From Budorcas taxicolor (lineage: Eukaryota; Chordata; Mammalia; Artiodactyla; Bovidae): DNA of 64,000 nt. Positions 34,401-46,400 of the stretch are shown here, piece after piece (position 1 is the first letter of the stretch; every line of letters starts with the position of its first letter). The DNA lies in assembly GCF_023091745.1 (NCBI RefSeq), contig NC_068926.1:69376001-69440000 (forward strand), read 5' to 3'. Made by a program: the position numbers and the translations under genes. The notes beneath the pieces were generated by a model. That model was not told where the DNA came from. It saw only the letters and a list, made by a program, of their open reading frames with translations, and made no database searches.

Positions 34401-37400
34401 ATCAATGATGCCATCCAACCATCTCATCCTTTGTCATCCCCTTCTCCTCCTGCCCTCAGTCTTTCCCAGCATCAGGGTCTTTTCCAGTGAGTCAGTTCTT
34501 CTCATCAGGTGGCCAAAGTATCGGAGCTTCAGCTTCAGCAGCAGTCTTTCCAATGAATATTCAGGTCTGATCGCCTTTAGGATGGACTGGTTGGATCTCC
34601 TTGCTGTCCAAGGGACTCTCAAGAGTCTTCTCCAACAGCACAGTTCAAAAGCATCAATTCTTCAGTGCTGAACCGTTGACCCAGGGGAACTCTGATTCTG
34701 AAACTTTCTGGGAATCCTGGGAGGAGGAGGGTCTTCTGTCCCCATGGGGTATGCGTGGGTCCTTTGATGACTGGAGGCTCATCACCACCACCCCCATCCT
34801 ACTGGAATGTACTGCCAGTCCTGACCCAGATTACTGGGCAGCTATGTTCATCTTTGAACCCAAGGTCAAGTTCTCACCACTGAGTGTTAGACCCTGCAGG
34901 AGATTAGCTTTTTGGAAGGAGAAGGCTGAATGATAAGGGAGTCCAGGGTTCACTTTTCCTGAGAGGAGATAAGATTCTTCACTTGATTGCATCCACTAGG
35001 AGAGAACTCTTCTGACCCTGAACTTGCAGGGCTGCTCCCATCTGCCCTAAGCCTTGACCTGCTCTCCCTGCAAGCCCAGGGGTCGAGGTGCTCCCCAAAC
35101 CCTCAGTGAATGTCCTCATGCCACCTCCGCGTGCGGGGTGATCTAAGAGTCCCCAGGGCCCCAGCACAGGAGCAGGACAGTCTCTCTGTCTTCAGTGCCC
35201 AGGCTACTGGCCTAACCGTTGTTCACGTTTCCCTGTTGCAGCAAGAAACTTCAACCTGCAGAAATCCGAGGCCATGCTCCGAAAGGTGAGGCCCGTTTGT
35301 TGCTTCCATTCCTGCCCGTCGGAATCACACCATGCCTGGACTTCTGTCCAGCCCTCCCACCCTGATCACAGCCTGTACTGCCTTATCCTGAGGGACAAAG
35401 TGCAGTCCCTTCCTGGGAAGCAGAGCTTTCATAGTTCTGGGCCAACCAAGAATTACAGTCTGTGCTGCTGAGACCTTGGAGAGAGGCTCCGCCTTCTCTC
35501 CCTGCCAGTGGCTTTCTTGTGACTTACCTGTGGCCCGTGGTCTCCTCGCGCTGTCCCCGGTGCCAGATGCCTATTAAGGGCGGCCCTCTCCCCTGCCCCG
35601 CTTTTTTAAAGTCCCAATTATGTGTTTGCAGCACGTGGAGTTCCGGAAGCAAAAGGACATTGACAACATCATGAGCTGGCAGCCTCCAGAGGTGAGGACA
35701 GATTACCCCGCCCCACCCCATGTGAGGAGGCCGGTTACAGCCATAGCCTGTATCCTGCGTCCACGGGGCTGGGACCCTCAGACGAAAGGTCTGACGAGGC
35801 TGAAAGCTGACCGATGGCTCAGCGTGTGAAGAATCCGCCTGCAGTGCAGGCGACAAAGGAGACTCAGTTTCTGTCCCTGGGTGGGGAAGATCCCCTGGAG
35901 GAGGAAATGGCAGCCGCCTCCAGTATTCTTGCATGGAGAATGCCATGGACAGAGGAGCCTGGAGAGCTACAGTCCATGGGTTGCGAAGAGTGGGACACAC
36001 CTGAGGGACTGCTGTAGGACAGTACAGTTCCCCACCTGAGGGCTGTTAGGGCCACAGTCCTGGGACCGGGGGCCTGGGGCCTTCAGAGGAAGGGTCTGAC
36101 GATGCCGAGTCACTGAATGAGTTTCCACTGGCACCCAGGGGAGGATGAACCCAGAGGAAGGCCCTGGACACGGGGAAGGGGTGGCTGACCTGGGCCTGCT
36201 GATCAGGCGGCCCCCTCTGTCTTGGCCCAGGTGGTCCAGCAGTACCTGTCAGGGGGCATGTGCGGCTACGACTTGGAAGGCTCCCCCATCTGGTACGACG
36301 TCATTGGTCCCCTGGACGCCAAGGGCCTGCTCCTCTCGGCCAGCAAGCAGGACTTGTTCAAGACCAAGATGCGGGACTGCGAGCTGCTGCTGCAGGAATG
36401 TGTCCGCCAGAGCGAAAAGGTGGGGGCCAGCATGGCCGCAGAGGGGTTTGCCTGGTGGAGTTGGTCACGCCGGAGCGGGGATGTCACCTGTGGCGTGAAG
36501 CACAGCCTCAGGGCTCAGGCCCTGATGTGTGGATTTCATTGACCAGTGAAATTACAGAGTTTTAGGGACTGACCTGTGTTGCCAGATTTCACTTTTTTTC
36601 CAAGTAAGGACTGAGAAAACACTTACCAGCTATTATTGCCATAATTAAGCCCCAAACTATAGGGAGGGTGTTGTCTCAGAACAAAGGGTAGAGCTTCAGG
36701 ACTTGCCTGGCAGTCCAGTGGTTAAGACTCCCTGCTTCCACTTCAGGGGGTGGGGGTTCGATCCCTGGTCAGGGAAGTTCAGCATGGTGCAGTGAGGGAA
36801 AAAAAGAGACAGTCCTTTTATTTATTTTTCTTTCTTTCTCACTTTTTAAATTATGAAAGTATGATGATACATTTACAGGAGACTTGGAAAGTACAGAACA
36901 AAGTCACCTACAGTTTCACTGTATATTGCAATTATTGTTTTAAGGAGATAAATTAAGATTTTTAGTTAGAATTTCAATATCAGTTCAGTTCAGTCGCTCA
37001 GTCGTGTCTGACTCTTTGCGACCCCATGAATCGCAGCACACCAGGCCTCCCTGTCCATCACCAACTCCCGGAGTTCACTCAGACTCAGGTCCATTGAGTC
37101 AGTGATGCCATCCAGCCATCTCATCCTCGGTCGTCCCCTTCTCCTCCTGCCCCCAATCCTTCCCAGCATCAGAGTCTTTTCCAATGAGTCAACTCTTCGC
37201 ATGAGGTGGCCAAAGTACTGGAGTTTCAGCTTTAGCATCATTCCTTCCAATAAACACCCAGGACTGATCTCCTTTAGGATGGACTGGCTGGATCTCCTTA
37301 CAGTCCAAGGGACTCTCAAGAGTCTTCTCCAACACCACAGTTCAAAAGCATCAATTCTTCAGCACTCAGCCTTCTTCACAGTCCAACTCTCACATCCGTA

Positions 37401-40400
37401 CATGACCACAGGAAAAACCATAGCCTTGACTAGACGGATCTTTGTTGGCAAATTAATGTCTCTGCTTTTGAATATGCTATCTATGTTGGTCATAACTTTC
37501 CTTCCAAGGAGTAAGCGTCTTTTAATTTCGTGGCTGCAGTCACCATCTGCAGTGATTTTGGAGCCCCCCAAAATAAAGTGTGACACTGTTTCCCCATCTA
37601 TTTCCCATGAAGTGATGGGACCGGATGCCATGATCTTCGTTTTCTGAATGTTAAGCTTTAAGCCAACTTTTTCGCTCTCCTCTTTCACTTTCATCAACAG
37701 GCTTTTTAGCTCCTCTTCACTTTCTGCCATAAGGGTGGTATCATCTGCATATCTGAGGTTATTGATATTTCTCCCGGCAATCTTGATTCCAGCTTGTGTT
37801 TCTTCTAGTCCAGCGTTTCTCATGATGTACTCTGCATATAAGCTAAATAAGCAGGGTGACAATACACAGCCTTGACGTACTCCTTTTCCTATTTGAAACC
37901 AGTCTCTTGTTCCATGTCCAGTTCTAACTGTTGCTTCCTGACCTGCATACAGATTTCTCAAGAGGCAGGTCAGGTGCTCTGGTATTCCCATCTCTTTCAG
38001 AATTTTCCACAGTTTATTGTGATCTACACAGTCAAAGGCTTTGGCATAGACAATAAAGCAGAAATAGATTTTTTTCTGGAACTCTCTTGCTTTTTCCATG
38101 ATCCAGCGGATGTTGGCAATTTGATCTCTGGTTCCTCTGCCTTTTCTAAACCCAGCTTGAACATCAGGAAGTTCACAGTTCACGTACTGCTGAAGCCTGG
38201 CTTGGAGAATTTTGAGCATTACTTTACTAGCATGTGAGATGAGTGCAATTGTGCGGTAGTATGAGCATTCTTTGGCATTGCCTTTCTTTGGGATTGGAAT
38301 GAAAACTGACCTTTTCCAGTCCTGTGGCCACTGCTGAGTTTTCCAAACTTGCTGGCATATTGAGTGCAGCACTTTCACAGCATCATCTTTCAAGATTTGA
38401 AATAACTCAACTGGAATTCCATCACCTCCACTAGCTTTGTTCGTAATGATGCTTTCTAAGGCCCACTTGACTTCACCTTCCAGGATGTCTGGCTCTAGGT
38501 GAGTGCTCACACCATCAGGATTATCTGGGTCGTGAAGATCTTCAATATCAGACTCTTCAAAAACTAATAGAATGAATAGAAAAGTAGAAGGATATGGATG
38601 AAATGGATGGTTTAGTCGCTAAGTCGTGTCCGACTCTTGCGATCCCACAGACTGTAGCCTGCCAGGCTCCTCTGCCCATGGGATTCTCCAGGCAAGAATA
38701 CTGGAGTGGGGCGCCATTGCCTTCTCCGCTGGTCTCTTAACACTGTGGAATTATGTTAGAAATCAATATCAAAAAAGATTTGGAAATAACCCACATATTT
38801 TCAGGTGCAATGTGACATTCATCATGAGAGATCTTTGACTCAGCCATTGAAAGAAGAGGCAGTCCTTTAAACTGAGTGAAGTTCAGCCTTGTAAAAACAT
38901 ACTATGTTATCGTTGCTTTTCTCCTGTTGCCTGGGCACCAGTGGAGTCTTTGTCGAGACCACCCTATCCTTGGACGATTATCTGGGCGCCGCTGGTGTCT
39001 GTGAGCTCAGATTCTGTGGTCGTCTAACTCAATTCAGACAGAGAGAAGGACAGCTGACTCTCTTACGGGAAAAAGACTGAAGAGCAAGCTGGGGCCGCCA
39101 CAGTCTTCTCTCTTCCCCTGCTCCTCAGCTGTTGTAAACATGCAATCAAACGATGTGATAGGTTGGGGGACATTCCAACAGTGTCATTGAGCACCTAGTG
39201 TGTGCCAAGGCGTGGAGAGAAGCGTTAGATGGGGATGCCCCTTTAGGCCTCCCGTTGGCCAGAGAGCATCCGTGCCTGCAAGCTACGTGGCCACGTGGAG
39301 CGCAGAGGTAAGAGGGCAGCCACCAGGTCAAACTGCAGAACAGAAGGGGCCTCAGATGTCATCTCCGTCTACCCAGTCATTTACTGGACGAGAGCAGGGC
39401 AATCTAGACGGGAAGGGGGCCTTGTCTAGGCCACAGTTCCGGCCTAGGGGTAATTATCTTGATTTGGAAAACTCTAGGTCTGGCCCTGCCCAGATCTGGT
39501 TGCAGTGTGGGTGCCAGGCACAATCAGTGTCTCCCCTGAACCAGGCTGGCCTTCGGTGTGTGTTTCTGGGGGCGGGGCCGCGTGATGTGACTTTCTGCTC
39601 TTGTGCCCCTGCAGATGGGGAAGAAGATAGAGACCACCACCCTGATCTATGACTGCGAGGGCCTGGGTCTCAAGCATCTCTGGAAGCCGGCCGTGGAGGC
39701 CTATGGAGAGGTGAGGGCCAGGGCTGGGGTGGGGTGGGAGGGTGAGAGATCGGGGTGCTCGGAGGCCCTGTGGGGTGGGGGAGGCTGGAGGAAGTAGAGC
39801 CTCTCTCCTTGGCACAGAGTTCTGATCCTGCTGAATTCTTTCCACAGTTTCTTTGCATGTTTGAGGAAAATTATCCCGAAACGCTGAAGCGTCTTTTTAT
39901 CGTTAAAGGTAAGTTGGGAACTACCTGTGATGAAGTCAAATGGAAAGGAGGGGCCAAAAATGGTCCTGGGACAAATTCGGGGGAGAATAAAATCAGAATG
40001 AGCCAAAGGTTGGGTGGTGGTCTTGGGACACGTTTCAAAGACTGACCTGTGCCTGTGCAGACGGCTTCATAATTGGCACAGCTTTCAGTGTTTACGTCCT
40101 TGGAGCCTCCCAGCCTGGTGAGGAAGTTGGAGTATTCCCCCCGGTACAGACGGGCCAGCCGAACCTCACACAGGCGGCCTACGTGGGCTCCAGGGTCCCG
40201 GGAGCGCGTGGCCCGACATTGGGGGCCGTGATGGACGTGGTTAGGGATGCGGGGGGGTCCTCACAAGGCCATGGTTAGGGATGCTTTGGGGCTCACATGG
40301 CCTGGTCTCCGTTGCAGCCCCCAAGCTGTTCCCTGTGGCCTACAACCTCGTCAAACCCTTCCTGAGTGAGGACACTCGTAAGAAGATCCAGGTCCTGGGA

Positions 40401-43400
40401 GGTGAGTAGCCCAGACTCTCTGAGCCCTGGCTGCGTGGCAGCAGCCCCGCCAGGGATGGCGTCACAGGGAAGGCCCGAGCCGCCAGGGCCAAGGCTCCCT
40501 CTTCTGGCTGGGGCACAGTGGGACCCCGGGAGCAGGCTGGGCCCCGGCAAGGGGCTTCTTCCTCTCTGTTTTCATGAGAATTCTTCCTGTAACACTCTGG
40601 GGAAAATCAAAGGCGAATGAAATGCCAGCCCTCATTCTCAGTGAGCTTGCAATGAAACAGGAGAGGGCCCTTTAAGAGAAAGCTGGGACACAAGCTGGAA
40701 GAGGCTCTGGACGCAGCCGAGCAGGGGGTCCCAGGAGCAGAGCTGGCCACGTTGCACGGGCGCCTGCTGTGTGCCCGGCGCTGGACTTGGTAGGTGTCAA
40801 GGCCACAGAAGGAAGACAGAGTCCCTTAAAGAGCTGGTGGTCTCTCAAGAAAGGGAGACACAAACAGCTGTATCAAGCGTGAGCATGCGTGTGTGCTCAG
40901 TTGTGTCTAACTCTGTGAGACCCCATGAACCGCAGTGCACCAGGCTCCTCTGTCCATGGGATTCTCCAGGCAAGAATACTGGAGTGGGTTGCCACTTCCT
41001 TGTCCAGGGGATCTTCCCAACCCAGGGATTGAATCCACATCTCCTGCGTCTCTGGCATTGGCAGGTGGATTCTTTACCGCTGAGCCACCTGGGTAAAACC
41101 ACAGCAGTGTATGACGTTACATGTAAAAGGGAGGGGTCCATGGGAACACTGAGTGGGGTGCTCAGCCCACCCAGCCTGGGTAGGGGGCGATGCCTCCCTT
41201 GGCTGCAAGCTATGGAGTGAGTCGGGTGGCTGGATAAAGCGAGGCAGCAAGCCGTTGGGCAGAGAGAAGGGCACTTAGCAAAGACTTTGCACACTGTGGC
41301 AAGGGTGGTTATAGCGTGCACCGCAGGGTGTGGCAAGAGATAATATGGGGAGGGAGCCGGGTGCCAGGAGCTGGGTGGCAGAGAACCCAGGGCACTGTGC
41401 TGGGAAGCTGGGTCTGACTGCAGGCTCCTGGGCACTGGAGAGGAGTCTGATCAGGGGGTGGGGTAGGTGCCAAGATCTGATTCTCCGTTGATTGTGAGGG
41501 ACGAGATACCATTTTTGCACACCACAGCCGAAGTCCACATACCTGGAGTTGAAAGGCTGAGCAGGGCCGGGGGCAGTAGGGACAGAGAGGAGAGGATGGA
41601 TTTCAGACTTCTGTAGGAGGTGGAACTCAATTGCCGGGAGGTAGGAAGGGAGAAAGATAAACCTACAATAGCTCCCTGGGGTCTGGCACAAGTGACTGAG
41701 CATTGCAGTCACTTCCACTGGGGAATAGTACAACCAGAAGGAAAAGCTCCAGGTTGAATTTGAGGAGACTGTGAGATGTACAGATGTTGGGGAGGCCTGG
41801 GCCTGAAGCTTAGGGGCAGACTCCAGTCAGGAGTTCTGGGACTTTTCAGAAAGAGGGTCAACCCTGAATATTCACTGGAAGGACTGATGTTAAAGCTCCA
41901 ATACTCTGGCCATCTGATCCGAAGAGCTAACTCATTGGAAAAGACCCTGATGCTGGGAAAGATTGAAGTCAAAAGAAGGGGGTGACAGATGATGAGATGG
42001 TTAAATAGCATCACCGATCCAATGGACATGAATCTGAGCAAACTCTGGGATGTGGTGGAGGACAGGGAAGCCAGGTGTGCGGCAGTCCACGCGGTTGCAA
42101 AGAGTCGGACATGACATAGTGATGGAAGAACAACAAAGATAAAGGCAGATAAGACCTTGAGAAGGAGATGAGATTGCGCGCAGAACAGAGGGTGACGCGT
42201 GGTGTATGTACAGGCTCGAGGGCAGGCAGAGAAAGAGGAGCCTGCCAGGGAGATGGAGAAGTGGTTGGCAGGGAAGCCGGTGGACGTCAGGGGCCAAGGG
42301 AAAGTCAAGAGGGAAGACGCTCGGGAATCAAGGCAGCCAGGGACAAGCAGAGGGCAAGTCTGGCTGGAACATGACGTGGAATGGTGGGAGAAAAGCCTTG
42401 AAAAGCAGATCAGCTTCATGGGTGGCGTAAGGCCACCTGTGGAGTTGAATTTGCTGCTGCTGCTGCTAAAGCGCGTCAGTCGTGTCCGACTCTGTGTGAC
42501 CCCATAGACGGCAGCCCTCCAGGCTCCCCCGACCCTGGGATTCTCCAGGCAAGAACACTGGAGCGGGGGGCCATTTCCTTCTCCAATGCATGAAAGTGAA
42601 AAGTGAAAGTGAAGTCGCTCAGTCGTGTCCGACGCTTGGCGACCCCATGGACTGCAGCCTACCAGGCTCCTCTGTCCACGGGATTTTTCCAGGCAAGAGT
42701 ACTGGAGTGGGGTGCCATTGCCATCTCCGGAGTTGAACCTGGGGAAAGGGGAATTCTGAAGGCTTCTGAACGCTCACCTTCAGGCACCACGTTGAACACG
42801 GAGGTTTTGCAAACGTGCTGAGGCCTGGGTGTGGCACAGAGCAGTCTGGAGGGCACAGGGCCGCTGGCTTTTGCTGCTGGCTCTGGCGCAATGAATGCTG
42901 TCCTTGTTGCCACAGTTCCTGTCTGTAAGATGGGAAGAATCCTCCTGGCCGGATTCCAGCCCTCCAGCTGAGCTGGGGGAAGAAGCAGTCTGAGCGAAAG
43001 GCTCTCGATGAGTTTTGGCTTTTCTGTGGCTGCCGCCCACCACACGCGTGAGCCCAGTTCGGTTTCCTGGCAGCAGGGCCGCGGAGGAGGTTCAGTATGT
43101 CTCCACCCACGCCTGAAACCTTTCAACCGAACCTGCCTTGGGCAGGGAAGGCACGGATCGTCAACAGAGAGGAGGCAGAAATTCACCCTGGGCTGCAGCC
43201 TAGCACAGATGGAAGCACCCCGAGACAGGGCACATGTCCCTGGAGTCACTTAGTCGCAAGTCTCTAGATCCCTGCGGGCTGGGAGCCCCTAGACTGTGCT
43301 CGTGGGTTTCCAGGCAGCACTGGCCACACAGGATGCTGCAGGTACCCTGTGACTCGGAGCTGCTGCCTGTGTCTGTAGTCAGCACGGAGAGGTTCCCAGG

Positions 43401-46400
43401 GTCAAAACACTGTCCTTTGGCTGACACTCGTTTAGGAATCTGAAATGGCAGAGAAGTGGATCTCAGCCTTGGTTGCACTTGAGGCCAACTCTTCTAGCCA
43501 GGAAAGGGTTTGATTACTAACATAAGAGAAAAAAAAACCCAAATCACCGGTTGCCAGACAGCCTAAACAAGAGCAGAAGTGAAAGTGTGTCTGGGGATAA
43601 AGCCAAGGGAGCTCTCTTAAGAGGTTAGTCTACAGTGACGCATTCATTCAGTCATGACTGAGCACAGTGGGTGATGGGGCACAGGACCCCCGGTCGGGCC
43701 CTCACATCGGTCTAACCAGGGCAGAGCGCGTTGACTCGGGCCCTCCTGCCTGATGCACGTGCCGTGCCCTCTGCATGGAATGCCCTTCCTTTTCTTTGTT
43801 CCTTCCTCCTTGCACTTCAGACGTTTGTATCCCTTTCCTGGGAGTGACAATACACTCTCCTAAGGATAGGGCACTTAACAGTTTAGGACAAACACCTCCT
43901 CGAGTGCTTAGTTCACTTCCCTCCCACCATGATCTTGCAAGGCGGCAGGAGGACGTAGGCTCAGAGCAGAGTGGCTTGCCTCAGGTTGACCAGCTGGCCA
44001 GAGGCCATGGGGACATGACTCTGCTCTAGTTTCCTGGTACAGCGTAGGGCAGTCCTCTGGGTGACAGCCCCTCTCGACCGCCCTGCAGAGCTGTGTGCAC
44101 GTCCTGTGCTCCCAAGGCCCGTGCGTGGTGTGCGTGGGCGCACGGGTTTTGTTCTGCCTCTTGTGTGTAGACTGCCAGGGCTGTGATGAAATCCTGCCTA
44201 GTGCTGAGTGCTGATCCTTTTTTTTTTTTTTCTCCTTCCTTCCCTTTCCTGCCAGCAAACTGGAAGGAGGTTTTGCTGAAATATATCAGCCCCGACCAGT
44301 TGCCTGTGGAGTACGGGGGCACCATGACTGACCCTGATGGAAATCCCAAATGTAAATCCAAGGTATGGGCTTCCCCGGGGGGACCGGAGGTGACCGGGGA
44401 GCGCCTGGCTCCAGTGCTTGTTCCAGCGCATTCCGTGCCCCGCTTCTAGATCAACTACGGGGGTGACATCCCCAAGAAGTATTACGTGCGGGACCGGGTG
44501 AAGCAGCAGTATGAGCACAGCGTGCAGATTTCCCGGGGCTCCTCCCACCAAGTGGAGTATGAGATCCTCTTCCCGGGCTGTGTCCTCAGGTAAGGGCCTG
44601 GGCCCTCCTGGGAGACTGGAGCCTGCCGCCCTCGGTGCCGGTCAGCGGGCTGGGGCGAGAGACGCCTCGGTGACAGGACCCTAGAGAGGGCACGTGTAGA
44701 CGGAATGATGTCTGAGTGGGTGGTTGTCCCCTGCAGGTGGCAGTTCATGTCGGATGGTTCGGACATTGGTTTTGGGATTTTCCTGAAGACCAAGATGGGG
44801 GAACGGCAGCGGGCTGGGGAGATGAAGGAGGTGCTGCCCAACCAGAGGTACAACGCTCACCTGGTGCCCGAGGATGGGACCCTTACCTGCAGCGATCCTG
44901 GCATCTGTAAGTCTCCCAAAGCCCCTGCTCTGGCTGTCTGCCTGTGAGCTCCCTTTCTCCCTGGATTTAAGCTCACAGACGGTTAGCACTAGAAGCAGAA
45001 CTCCATCAGTTCCACCCTCTCTTGCATAAGTGAGGAAACCTAGGATGGAGGGGTGAGAGGGCAGGCTCAGGGTGACCCAGCTGGTTAACAGCAGGGTAGG
45101 ACTCAGACCTGATGCTCCCAGGTAAAGGTGAGTCACAGTGCTAGGTGACTGCAAGGGTTCAGAACACCTCCTCTCTGGTTCCAGGTCTCCCTGGGACTGT
45201 GACTGCCGCTATCAGACGTTTCCAGGGGATGCCCTTTCCCCAGACGTCAGAGAGGCAGAACAGGCTGGGCAAGTGCAGGGATCACAGGGTGAGCAGAACC
45301 CAGCCTAGACTCTGCTGAGCTTCACTCATCTCCAGCTTGATCAAAAAGTGACCACAGAACATGAACAGGAACTTTACTCGAGGAATAAAAATGGTAACTT
45401 GGCACGGGAACAGGTGCTTAACCTCACTTAGCTTTGCAATATTGATCAAATTCCCTTTGACTCAGCAACTCTACATCTGAAAATTTATCCTACAGAAATA
45501 TTTATACAAGGACACAAAGACATAGGTACACAGATGTTCCTAGCAGTTTGGGATACTGACAATAAGTTAAATGGCTTTATTAAATAAATTATGGTCCATA
45601 AATGGCAACCCACTCCAGTATTCTTGCCTGGAGAATCCCATGGACAGAGGAGCCTGGCGGACTACAGTCCATGGGGTCGCAAAGAGTCAGACACGACTGA
45701 GTGACTTCACTTCACTTCACTTCATACAGTAGAATACAATATCACATTAAAGAGAATAAAGTGACATATAAGATATCTGAAACTGAAAGTGAAGTCACTC
45801 AGTTGTGTCCGACTCTTTGCCAACCCCATGGGAGCCTGTAGCCCACCAGGCTCCTCTGTTCGTGGGATTTTCCAGGCAAGAGTGGGTTGCCATTTCCTTC
45901 TCCAGGGGATCTTCCCGACCCAGGGATCGAACCCAGGTCTCCTCCATTACAGGCAGACTCTTAATATGTTAAAAAAAATAAGGCATGAAACATTCCATAT
46001 ATGGTATATCCTCTTTGACTAAAAAAAAAAAAGTCAAAAGAATTCTGCGGATTCTATGCTAACGCTAGTGGTGGTTATCTCTGGGAACTTAAGAAAACTT
46101 ATAGAGGGCTTTTGTTTTTTCTATACTGGTTCTGCAAATACAGTTTATGTTACAAAGAACATGTACTATACTTCTAGGCAGAAAAGTCACACATACACAC
46201 ACAGAAAATCCCCCTCAAATCTCGTTTCCTCTCTGAGCCGAGGGGCCAGGCATGGAAAATCAGTAACAGTAAGGGCTTTGTCATCAAGCTGCAATAGACT
46301 TGACCACTGACTAGTCCTTAGGCCAGTGACTTGGCCTCCCTGAGCTTCAGTCCCAACTGCTACAATGGGGACCAAATTCTCTACCTCATGGGTACCCCTG

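Larger units (their letters stand above)
45345..46165 (+). mobile_element. Old L1-like fragment carrying two SINEs
   Basis: Pieces such as 'caactctacatctgaaaat' and 'cctacagaaatatttataca' before 45600, then 'agtagaatacaatatcacat' after 45725, look like an old L1 3' end split by younger insertions. Assignment is by recalled similarity only. Confidence 0.45.

Noticed and set aside
37359..38510. Host reverse-transcriptase-like gene or retron
   Set aside because: Sequence, 3' tail, flanking target duplication and strand show a BovB LINE fragment. It lacks the endonuclease and carries a stop.
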